64,000 nt of DNA from Pectinophora gossypiella (lineage: Eukaryota > Arthropoda > Insecta > Lepidoptera > Gelechiidae), in NCBI RefSeq assembly GCF_024362695.1, contig NC_065422.1:12089534-12153533 (forward strand). Direction: 5' to 3'. The position numbers and the translations under genes were made by a program. The notes under the pieces were generated by a model. That model worked only from the letters and a program-made list of their open reading frames with translations, searched no databases and was not told the DNA's origin. Positions 44,801 through 51,032 of this stretch are shown here, in pieces; positions within the stretch are counted from its first letter, which is position 1, and each line of letters opens with the position of its first letter.

Positions 44801-45514
44801 GGCGAGTGGCTTGACGTCGCGTCTTTCTACGGCGCGTTCGCTTTATTTTCCCTCCACGTCGAGCGTTTTTTTTGTATAGTACAGTTACGCCATAATTCGA
44901 TCATCTCATGCTTTCAACACAGACGTGACCTTTTTTCTTTTGACATCTATTAATTGTTGCTCCATATTTGTGTAATTTTAACAACAGATCTAACGCTGTA
45001 ATAAATCGTTAATTAAAACTGGAAGTAACATTAATGAGCGAATAAATTGGGTTAAGCACGTTTTCATATAATTTTCCTTATGTTAAATAAACATTGAAAC
45101 AGATTACATTTTAGATTTAGCAGATTACATTTATCTAGAAGAATTTATTTTTATTCCAGTATACACCATTTAAAACAACTTTTTTAACCTAATTTTAATA
45201 ATTCTCCCTTTACTTCTATTTCCAGGCCTTTATCATCAATCCAACTTATCGGAGTAGCCGCTATGTGCATCTTCTCTCTCATCTACGTCATCACAGAAGT
45301 CTGGAGGTTCAACAGCTACATTTTATCTTCTCTCGGCATCTCTTCCCTGGTCGTCCTCTGTGGCCATGTTCTGTTCTCCGGCTCTATCCCCTTCAGATGG
45401 GGCATCGTTCTTGACAATCATGTTATGTTCTTGCTCCAAAATTATTGGATTATTCTGCTTTGGATTGTCATTGGAATTGCTTTAAGGAGACGAAATGTCC
45501 ATTTTGAGATTTAG
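32670..45514 (+). CDS. Heparan-alpha-glucosaminide N-acetyltransferase-like membrane protein (10 coding exons)
   Basis: Exons 32670-32807, 36228-36358, 37360-37469, 38261-38426, 41551-41749, 42119-42283, 42528-42649, 42855-43021, 43815-43986 and 45226-45514 join in one frame. Every border is AG...GT and the total is 1659 nt, or 552 residues plus TAG. The protein has a short Cys-containing N-terminal lumenal domain (C-Y-E-C-Q-Y near 44-49, L-C-E-M near 93). A membrane helix (about 126-147) follows, then ten more. Family landmarks are V-F-K-G, G-G-G-G-Y, L-Q-K-I-G-I-A-Y, F-N-L-W, G-H-V-L-F-S, P-F-R-W and L-L-Q-N-Y-W. Human HGSNAT is a lysosomal 11-helix enzyme that passes acetyl from cytosolic acetyl-CoA to heparan glucosamine. 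Here the aligned catalytic Asn is T192 and the His is T202 (or A203). D-x-F-R-G has become N178-V-F-K181-G. The enzyme activity is therefore doubtful. The ATG sits in a good context (ccaaaATGG), ten bases after an acceptor. Confidence 0.88.
33170..33227. repeat. Imperfect (GT)n microsatellite
   Basis: Intronic GT runs broken by actgtgcg and agtgtgcg. The 122-codon minus frame across it is an artefact. Confidence 0.8.
34028..34412. repeat. SINE B composite: reversed head plus forward tail
   Basis: 34028-34190 is a reversed SINE B head and body (gcacggatcatcttacattt, then accgggatttgattccgggg and ggaccacggaggttg). 34262-34412 is a forward SINE B tail (cacgtgggttgataaggtcg, then caacccacacgagagaagaa). 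Two insertions or an inversion lie in intron 1. Confidence 0.7.
35905..36118. mobile_element. Palindromic MITE-like element (family H), uninterrupted copy
   Basis: Ends gttagtgacatcgtaacgaa and, inverted, ttacaatgtcagtaacatcc. The middle has ttttcatgagttctccgaca, also present in the 5640 copy. It lies in intron 1. A related left end is at 32145. Confidence 0.65.
36228..36358 (+). CDS. HGSNAT-like coding exon 2 (residues 47-90)
   Basis: Acceptor gtaacag|TGT; donor AAAAA|gtaagt; enters in phase 0 and leaves two bases. It carries C-Q-Y-E-L-H-K-S and a hydrophilic stretch of the lumenal domain. Only one of its three frames is open. Confidence 0.82.
36430..36665 (-). mobile_element. MITE family F, copy 4
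   Basis: Runs from gggtcgtgtactaggttcaa to tagttggaaactagcctatt in intron 2. The inner block reads tatgacgtaacagtgcg. Confidence 0.7.
37103..37310 (+). repeat. SINE B (subfamily 2), truncated head
   Basis: Starts at the B box (cgggttcgattcccaatgtg), then ccgtgcttcggagggcacgt and the ctccaccacccacagtggag block seen also at 7110-7150. It ends about 50 bp before exon 3. Confidence 0.75.
37360..37469 (+). CDS. HGSNAT-like coding exon 3 (residues 90-127)
   Basis: Acceptor atttcag|GAG; donor CTGT|gtaaga. It accepts one base and leaves one. The translation W-L-C-E-M-R-P-T-F-H-E-G-G-I-Y-R-L-D-V matches the position of the V-C-R-L-E-Y-R-F-G-E-F-G-N-Y segment of the human protein. This exon is the only one that makes the phases of its neighbours agree. 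Confidence 0.85.
37518..37908 (-). mobile_element. MITE family F, copy 5, split by a LINE tail
   Basis: The outer parts match family F (gtttcttaggtgaaagataa ... actagttggaaactatccta). The interruption at 37619-37728 reads aacaaatactttattgcaca, then aaacaaaagagaaatagaat, a reversed LINE tail also present at 41098. It is flanked by ATTTTCTAATAA (37607-37618) and ATTTTCTAAAAA (37729-37740), a one-mismatch 12-bp target duplication. Confidence 0.75.
38261..38426 (+). CDS. HGSNAT-like coding exon 4 (residues 127-182)
   Basis: Acceptor tattttacag|CTC; donor AAGGG|gtaagt. The open frame begins after two bases and encodes the first membrane helix (L-A-S-I-L-I-L-L-V-T-C-T-I-Y-T-F). A basic, polar cytosolic loop follows, then A-L-N-V-F-K-G, where the family normally has D-x-F-R-G. 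Confidence 0.88.
38780..39130 (+). repeat. tRNA-derived SINE family E, full-length copy
   Basis: The head ggcttgttggtagaacgctt (A box) and aggttagaatccagcac (B box region) is followed by cccgagaaatgcattttgga and ccttcgcgggttggaaggtc. The end is gtgaaaaacgggataatgct, then agggagatgatgat. Other copies are at 39706, 47676, 54853 (minus), 2289 (minus) and 15655 (minus). Confidence 0.8.
39706..39835 (+). repeat. SINE family E, 5'-truncated copy
   Basis: Starts ttttccgttcgcgggttgga and ends ggggtaatgctagggagatg, then atgaa. Only the 3' third of the family is present. Confidence 0.7.
41098..41178 (-). repeat. LINE 3' tail (reverse)
   Basis: Reads aacaaatactttattgcaca, then gaaaaaacaaaatacaaaac. 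It is almost identical to the insert at 37619-37728 in the same gene's intron 3. Confidence 0.6.
41258..41440 (+). repeat. SINE B tail containing a perfect hairpin
   Basis: The SINE B tail (cagtcgttacatg-like start, gggcctttggcggctcagta) runs into a 35-bp sequence at 41325-41359. This is repeated exactly in reverse complement at 41369-41403, with a 9-bp spacer (ttggtactt). Pairing extends a few bases further with mismatches. It is about 150 bp upstream of the exon 5 acceptor. Confidence 0.85.
41551..41749 (+). CDS. HGSNAT-like coding exon 5 (residues 182-248)
   Basis: Acceptor cttatttcag|CAT; donor TTTGTG|gtaagt. It encodes F-V-T-T-G-G-G-G-Y (residues 190-198) and G-I-T-L-A-E-G-L (207-214). 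These align with F-V-N-Y-G-G-G and N-G-L-T-V-A-D-L of human HGSNAT. The segment between them is one residue shorter and lacks the His. Confidence 0.92.
41834..41915 (-). repeat. SINE family C fragment (inverted)
   Basis: Reads gggtgaggtgtgggtaccta, gttcatcttgcaatg, the reverse complement of the block at 12795-12845. Confidence 0.55.
42119..42283 (+). CDS. HGSNAT-like coding exon 6 (residues 249-303)
   Basis: Acceptor gattttcag|AGA; donor TCTAAG|gtaaat; phase 0 at both ends. Two membrane segments flank W-C-P-L-Q-K-I-G-I-A-Y-L, matching the L-Q-R-L-G-V-T-Y-F motif of the family. Confidence 0.9.
42528..42649 (+). CDS. HGSNAT-like coding exon 7 (residues 304-344)
   Basis: Acceptor aattttcag|AAA; donor TTGAG|gtaagt. 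A single long hydrophobic segment (L-W-I-W-I-I-A-G-F-L-I-A-I-F-I-I-L) and the start of the large loop. Confidence 0.88.
42855..43021 (+). CDS. HGSNAT-like coding exon 8 (residues 344-400)
   Basis: Acceptor aattacag|TAA; donor ATGG|gtaagt. It encodes a polar loop with P-P-P-P-E-T-Q-N-C-N-N and N-K-I-L-V-G. It sits where human HGSNAT has its Gly/Cys-rich loop before the G-I-L-G-T motif, but is clearly diverged. The long minus-strand frame over it (42799-43116) is a shadow. Confidence 0.85.
43167..43273 (+). repeat. Family A retroposon with 13-bp target duplication (intron 8)
   Basis: GACACACCCACCA at 43154-43166 and 43274-43286 flanks a 107-bp copy ending in an A run. It is truncated to about the last 95 bp of the family, close to the truncation point of the 1348 copy. 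Confidence 0.9.
43322..43690. repeat. Old family A copy split by a reverse SINE (43371-43647)
   Basis: The family A pieces tagttaatgccatttgtggc (43340) and gagtcacgtcgataaaag (43660) are separated by a 277-bp reverse SINE of the 29578 subfamily. The SINE opens with catcatcatcactgctgggg and ends at ccaccaagctcctc. The flanks CAAATTTACAAT (43359-43370) and CAAATCCACAAT (43648-43659) are an imperfect target duplication. Confidence 0.8.
43815..43986 (+). CDS. HGSNAT-like coding exon 9 (residues 400-457)
   Basis: Acceptor gattccag|GAA; donor CTGTG|gtaagt. It carries G-I-L-S-T-I-L-I-M-M-I-G-L-K-S-G, matching G-I-L-G-T-x-x-S-x-x-x-A-F-L-G-V-Q-A-G of human HGSNAT. A second helix follows, then P-L-E-F-N-L-W, matching the K-N-L-W motif. 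Confidence 0.93.
44351..44830. repeat. 15-bp minisatellite, 32 units (intron 9)
   Basis: Tandem units of consensus GGCGAGTCTCTTTAC, with two main variants (ctctttac and ctcattac) and first-base variants (ggc, agc, gcc). Units 17-21 and 24-28 share the same five-unit order, so blocks of about 75 bp have been copied. Because 15 is a multiple of three, long frames stay open on both strands (205 and 187 codons). These encode only repeats such as L-F-T-A-S or A-V-K-R-L and are not genes. Confidence 0.95.
45226..45514 (+). CDS. HGSNAT-like terminal coding exon 10 (residues 457-552)
   Basis: Acceptor atttccag|GCC; stop TAG at 45512-45514. It encodes three membrane segments and the family's end: C-G-H-V-L-F-S, P-F-R-W, N-H-V-M-F-L-L-Q-N-Y-W, then a helix and R-R-R-N-V-H-F-E-I. 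Confidence 0.93.
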
Positions 45515-45616
45515 TTTAGGATTTATATTTAAATAAGAATATAATTTGATGTTTGAAGCTTATAGATGCTTTGTTTTTATATTATTTCATTATGTTATTT
45601 TTACAAATGAAATCTA

Positions 45617-45622
45617 AATAAA
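45617..45622 (+). terminator. AATAAA polyadenylation signal of the HGSNAT-like gene
   Basis: An AATAAA lies 103 bases after the stop codon in an AT-rich 3' UTR. It is the first canonical signal downstream. Confidence 0.7.
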
Positions 45623-45884
45623 TACTTAACTTTTATTATGTAATCAAAAGCTATTAAATAGTTAATAATATTGCTCGGTATACTTTCTCGGTCTATAAAA
45701 TATAGTTTGACTGTTAAGCAACTTATTTGCGTAAGTAATTTTATAGAATTCTCATTAATGATTAACAGGAATAAAATATACTTTGCATTTACTTATTGTC
45801 TTATTTTCTTTTCTTTCATACTACCATTTCGACCATTTTGTATCTACGTTTATACGGGAAGCGAAATCAACAATAGGGTCTCCC

Positions 45885-46090
45885 CGCCCACGTGGTCGAC
45901 GATTTCCCCTTAGTGCTTATCGCTATCGGCCCACTAGGGTCTCAGACGTCTCCGAGATTCGTGCCCAACTGGATAATGTCAGACCTGTTGTTTTAAATTT
46001 TAATTCCGAGTGAGAGGTCTCAGTGTTCCTCATTGGACTCGGTCAAGTAGTAAAAGCCATTTGCGGCAAATCTGCAATAAGTCGTCAGTA
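45885..46090 (+). repeat. Family A copy, diverged
   Basis: Runs from acgtggtcgacgatttcccc and gcttatcgctatcggcccac to gccatttgcggcaaatctgc, then aataagtcgtcag. It is older than the other copies (more changes, no A tail). Confidence 0.65.
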
Positions 46091-46099
46091 TTAAATAAT

Positions 46100-47665
46100 G
46101 GCATGTATTTAACGCGGCGACAAACTAATGTGATTTAGGGTTTTAAAAATAATTAAAATGGGTAGCAAAAATAATAGGTTGGCAGCTACAGTGAAATAGC
46201 CTTTTAAGAATAAAGTGGCAGCTTTATATTAAGTTATAAGCTTTATTTAAATTTAAATTGGCAGCGATTTTTTTGTGTAGCAACTAAATTTATTGTTAGG
46301 CGACAACTTGACGGCGGATAATATTTAGAAAATAGGCTTTTATAAATTATACAATGAGGTCGTTTATAAAATTAAATGGGGTGAGAAAAAATATGCACAT
46401 GGTCATATAAAACATACTATGTGCGACATTTTATGAGGTCTAAATAAAGCAAATATTGGCATGCAAAAAATATTATTCGTTTAATAATACTTGATAATAC
46501 TGTTTAGTTTTTTCTGCCGAATTTCATTAAACAGAAAACTTTTCGACTATTTTCGTTTCGGTTTTTTTCACTTCGCTGAAATCACGTTTGCCTAAGTTTC
46601 GTTTGACTTAATAACAATTCGTTCTTTTCGTTACTCCGACGTTTCATTTGTGGGAAAAACTATTTTCCGAAGTTAGGGTTGGCCGAAATACATTTTGTCC
46701 CAAATATCATGATGCCGAACATTCATTACACTACTGTTAATAAACCTTCAAAATCTGTGACCTTAAAAGGTCTTCACCGCCGCCTCTCGGCCCTTCGGGC
46801 CTCGATGGTCACAAGTAACCTAACCCACTCGGCTATATGCCAGGGGGCTCGCTTTGCTCGCCCCCTGCCATACAGCCTTCGTAACCTATATCTACAGTGT
46901 CGGGGTGCCGCGAATTTCCGTGCTCGCTTCGCTTGGACCCGTGACTGCTGTCGTTACGAAACAAATCTTCACCGCCGCCTCTCGGCCCTTCGGGCCTCGA
47001 TGGTCACAACTAACCAAAATATGTCAAATAGATCATATAGGGAATGAAAAAACTTCAAAAGAGACTTCGGCTAATAGTCAAAATTGTTTTCAAAAATTGT
47101 TGAAACGTTGTTCGGTATAGTGACACTTATGTGAAAATATTACAAGTAAACAATAACAGGCAATCGTATCATCCCGTGATAACCGCCCGCCGCTTGCCAT
47201 TGGCTAATAACGCCCTACACCACCCCCAGCACCGCGGCCCGCACTCTGCTAAGCGTGCGCGCTTGGCGCCGTTTTCATTAAATTTTGATTCCCAAATAAC
47301 AATATTAGAATCCTAATACTTAATTACAGTACCCGTTTTATTTTTTTAGGTGCTTGCAAATCGCAGCCCGAAAGTGTATTTTTATATGGAAGCCTATATT
47401 TGCCAATAAAATATTTTTAATTCTCCTGTCTTAATATTAGTCGCCAAGTCATTATTTATAATACCTCACCTATAATTTCATTGACCCTGTTAAATATTTT
47501 TGCTACCTTAAAGTAGCAGCCATTATTGAGTTTTTATAAATCCTTGCATTTCGAAGCTCATCTAATATAATTGTCGCAATAATATTTAATCGCTGCCAAG
47601 TAATTATTTGTAACAAAACAATTAGTCGCCCTTTAAGTTTTTAGTCGCCGCGAAAATAATATGCC
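46100..47665. mobile_element. 1566-bp inverted-end element with 9-bp target duplication (family N)
   Basis: TTAAATAAT lies at 46091-46099 and 47666-47674. The ends are GGCATGTATTTAACGCGGCG and, inverted, GGCATATTATTTTCGCGGCG, imperfect inverted repeats of about 24 bp. The outer 240 bp on each side carry scattered ggcgac, ggcagc and gtagcaa motifs (seven or eight per side). The interior has two copies of a CpG-rich block with ctcggcccttcgggcctcga (46779 and 46979) and a strong hairpin, ggggctcgctttgctcgccc (46843). No transposase is seen. A 9-bp duplication would fit a Mutator-like element better than hAT or P (8 bp), but this is inference. Confidence 0.75.
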
Positions 47666-47675
47666 TTAAATAATG

Positions 47676-47880
47676 TCCTTGTGAGGAAACCCACATTCCC
47701 GAGAAATGCATTTTCGGACATATGTGACCTAACCTGTATTGGGCTGGTTTTCCGCGGGTTGGAAGGTCAGACAGGCAGTCACTTCTGTAAAAAAATGGTC
47801 CTGCCTTATCTTCAGGTTAGGTAAGCGGACCCTGTGAAAAACGGGACAATGCTAAGGAGGTGATGATGATGAACCTTATT
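47676..47880 (+). repeat. SINE family E, 5'-truncated copy
   Basis: Starts at the middle of the family (gaggaaacccacattcccga) and ends gtgaaaaacgggacaatgct, then aggtgatgatgatga. It begins right next to the target duplication of the family N element. Confidence 0.75.
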
Positions 47881-48470
47881 AAATAAGGTAAATAAAAAAA
47901 ATTAAATAAGGTAAAGTGACGTCACGGACGTCGTGTATAGTACGTACGCCATCACGTTGCGCTGATTAAAAAATATAAACAAAGATCTAAAGAGTGCGAA
48001 ACCAACCTATAAAGTTAATTTGGATTGCAGTGAATAACATTTATTGTGGAATAATAGTGAAGTGCGGAGATTACTGAGTAATACCAAAAACACGAGCTGA
48101 CGTAACGATCTTCTTCTTCGCATAAATCAAGAACTCAAAGTTGTTCTTCGAGTTTCCAATTAATAAAAACTCACATATTCACGGTTCCATCACTCCTATG
48201 GCCCAATTAAACGTGCTATTCAACAGAGGGTTAATTAAGAAGAAAATTATCTTCTCAAACACAGACGGCGGGCGTGACGGTGGGTGGAGAAGGGAAGAGA
48301 GGCAGCGGAGTGAAGGAGCGGAAATTAAGTGGGTGAACATACATACATAAATTCACGTTTATTTCTCACCGGAGTAAGTAGATACTTTAGAATTCCATTT
48401 TTAAATTATTATAAAAGTAAAAATTCCTCTAATATATAGCTTTTTACAGACAATATTTTTTTATGCGGGT
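47881..48470. other. No gene recognised
   Basis: A duplicated aaattaaataaggtaaa segment lies at about 47875-47917. 48300-48370 has a LINE-tail-like gaacatacatacataaattc. A 69-codon frame (48141-48350) has no known motif. Confidence 0.35.
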
Positions 48471-48471
48471 T

Positions 48472-48740
48472 GTGACGTCAATGACTCACCTCATCACCCT
48501 GGTGTCAGGGTTACTATTGAGTCACTTAAGGCCCCTCACATGGTTGATGTAGCGACTACTTACTTAATTAAGTAAATAATAGCCAGGAGCGACTGCTTCA
48601 CTTAGGTACCCTTCGAAGCACGGATCATCTTACTTTCGGATAATCGAGTGATTGATATGCAATGTCCTAACATAGCTAAGGATCACAATGATTTGATAAT
48701 CGTCAAATTGTGATCCTTAGTTATGATAATGTCCCCGTGT
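48472..48740 (-). repeat. SINE B copy (reverse)
   Basis: Runs from gggttgtgacgtcaatgact through cttcgaagcacggatcatct to attgtgatccttagttatga. The natural atcacaat/attgtgat pairing near 48685-48715 makes a small hairpin. Confidence 0.7.
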
Positions 48741-49435
48741 ACGTATGGTTATCCAACTCCAAGTGTGGACGTGGTATTCCTCTCCTATTCATCTCTTAGT
48801 CGTCATCTCAGTAATTACACTTTCTTGGGTTATCCCCTACTCCTATAGCTATCCACGTTCATACTCATCACCTTCAGGTGATTGCCTTCTATCTCTCTTC
48901 TTTACATGCCCATACCACGCTATCTTTTCTAATAAGATGATGATGTTATTGTCTTTTTTTTGTGTGTGTGGCGCCCTTTTGTAATACACTATTTCTATTT
49001 TATTCTATTCTATAAGAAAATGTTAATTCCTACAATCCGCCTTTCGCCTAAAACTCGATCCAAAACGTAAATTGAACGACCTTTTGGGAGCTGAAATATG
49101 GGAGAAATTCCAACGAAATGCCTACTCGCACTGAATTATAGCTAATGAGTCGAATATTAAACGAATGGATGGCGCGTTCCTAACTTTTATTTTCATGCTC
49201 AAATGCCTTCCGTAAGTGTTTTAGTTCGGAATTTATTAATGGTCAAAAGAAATAGATTTTATCTTAAAGTACCAGTATTATTTGACACGAATACTTATAC
49301 GTAAATTAGAAGTTACGCTTATTTGCTGGTCAAAGAGTAAAGGAAAACCGAATGCGCCTAACTGCTTTTACTACCGCACACTCCATACATTCTTATCGTG
49401 TGCGTATTTTCTATACGTACCTAGTACGTATTATT
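48741..49435. other. No gene recognised
   Basis: A pyrimidine-rich 79-codon frame (48745-48984) and a stretch with attgaacgaccttttggg. Nothing supports a gene. Confidence 0.35.
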
Positions 49436-49439
49436 CCGT

Positions 49440-49705
49440 ATTCTGTGGAATAATAAAACGTACTTATATAAATACGGCAACTCTCCACTCCCCACCAGCG
49501 GCTGGGTTTACCTCACCCCTCTCGGTCTTACTTTCGAAGCACGGAATCATCTTACTTTTTCGGACGTACAGGTCATTCAAGGCTGCAATGTCCTTACCAA
49601 ACAAAGGGCAGTCTCACAAAGTGATTTCGACATGTCCCCATCGGGAATCGAACCCAGATCTCCAGATCGTAAGCCCAACTCTCTAACCACTTGACCACGG
49701 AGGCT
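49440..49705 (-). repeat. Family D fragment joined to SINE B (both reverse)
   Basis: 49440-49530 has aatacggcaactctccactc and ccaccagcggctgggtttac (family D). 49535-49705 is a SINE B head and body in reverse (gcacggaatcatcttacttt, then gggaatcgaacccagatctc and accacttgaccacggaggct). Confidence 0.7.
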
Positions 49706-50084
49706 GTTATACGTAGTATTCTTTATTCCATGGTAAAAGTCGACTAAAAGGTTGTGATTTCTCCAATAAGACGTAAGCCCCCATTCCTGGAGATTATCTC
49801 GTAGTTCGTTTGGTCTGGTGGACATTATCTATAGATCTTATGACTGGAGTAACTAAGTGTGGCTGCAAGTTGTCTCCTTACTTACCCTATAGAGATCATA
49901 GGCGTAAGCATTATCCATCTGTAGAAATTTCATGGAGTAAAATCATAAATCTCAATTTTTCATTGTTCTCATTTTTGAATTAAAATTAATTATTAAATAT
50001 CATCGAAAGAGGTGGAAAGAGGGACTGTAACCTGGAAACTAACAGAGGACAGCAGTATCTGTCAGTACTATTCAGACGCGGAAG

Positions 50085-50270
50085 ACAGAAGTCCTAATAC
50101 GGCTTTGAAATAGACTACTCTGGGCGCCATCCCACTCGCGTAAGACAGAGTACTGCGGGGCAGAAGGCAATAGGGAAACCACTGCTCTATTTTTCCTTAA
50201 AAAGTAGCATGGAAGATGCTACACCGACAAGAGCGTGGCTCTTAAATTAGTGATAATGATGACTAAATAT
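50085..50270 (+). pseudogene. LINE 3' end, same family as 10366 and 14612
   Basis: Ends with gatgctacaccgacaagagc, gtggctcttaaattagtgat and aatgatga. This matches the translated H-R-Q-E-R or D-K-S-V-A-L-K end of the two other copies. The reading frame is broken. Confidence 0.6.
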
Positions 50271-50461
50271 CATACCTAATCCAACCAATTCCAGGAAATA
50301 CTGCCAAGAAAGTTATGGCTTTTATCTTCTGTCAATTATTTCCAACTTTTTATTTATATAAATAACTATCCGGTCCAGGAAATCATTAGTACATTTCGTA
50401 GAAATTTACAATTAAGCTGGTTTCCACGCGACTGTTTTTATGCCTCGTTTCTTGTGATTTT

Positions 50462-50985
50462 ATGGTAGAGCCCATCTGCCTCAAATATACAATTCAAAAT
50501 GTTAAGATGTCGATGAGTAGCGGATCCAATCCTTGCATTCTCGTACGGAAGGTGATAAACAAAAGCATACACACATCGATAACATTCATACAGTCAAAAC
50601 AAATACACAAGCGCTTGACACGACGAGCCAGTTTTATTGTTCTACCCAAGACTCGGACCAACTATGGCAAAAAAATGTTTACTTTTGACGGAGCAAAGCT
50701 GTATAATAACCTACCTAAACATATAAAAAAGGCAGACTCATTCACCACATTTAAAACCAAACTTGCCCAATATATATCTACAAACAAATATTAATCTTCA
50801 CTTCAAAACTATTGGTGTTTAAAATACCTAGGTGGATTCGGTGAATGTGTCGTTGTTTTCTTAATATTCTACTGTATCTGTGAGGTGTCATAATATTTGA
50901 CTCACCTACATTTTATTGTTATAACTTTTTTCTCATATAAGTGACATTGTATGTCTTGTGTTGAGAAATAAATATTCTTTAAACC
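50462..50985 (+). pseudogene. LINE reverse transcriptase C-terminus with 3' tail
   Basis: A 110-codon frame ends at 50794. The translation has R-R-A-S-F-I-V-L-P-K-T-R-T-N-Y-G-K-K, then F-D-G-A-K-L-Y-N-N-L-P and F-K-T-K-L-A-Q-Y-I, the usual end of jockey/CR1-type LINE proteins in insects. A short 3' UTR ends gagaaataaatattctttaa. The reverse transcriptase core is missing. Confidence 0.82.
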
Positions 50986-51032
50986 TAAACCTATCCAAGA
51001 TTCAGAATTGGATTGAAATTGTAGTATTATAT

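Noticed and set aside
44351..44830. CRISPR array
   Set aside because: The units are directly adjacent with no unique spacers, in an animal intron.
44183..44879. Long open frames on both strands (205 and 187 codons)
   Set aside because: They translate the 15-bp minisatellite. A unit length divisible by three keeps frames open; the products are pure repeats.
46679..47120. Two overlapping open frames (122 and 88 codons)
   Set aside because: They lie inside the family N element across its duplicated CpG-rich block, and the residue pattern repeats because the DNA does.
49577..49825. 82-codon minus-strand frame
   Set aside because: It is made of SINE B head and body sequence.
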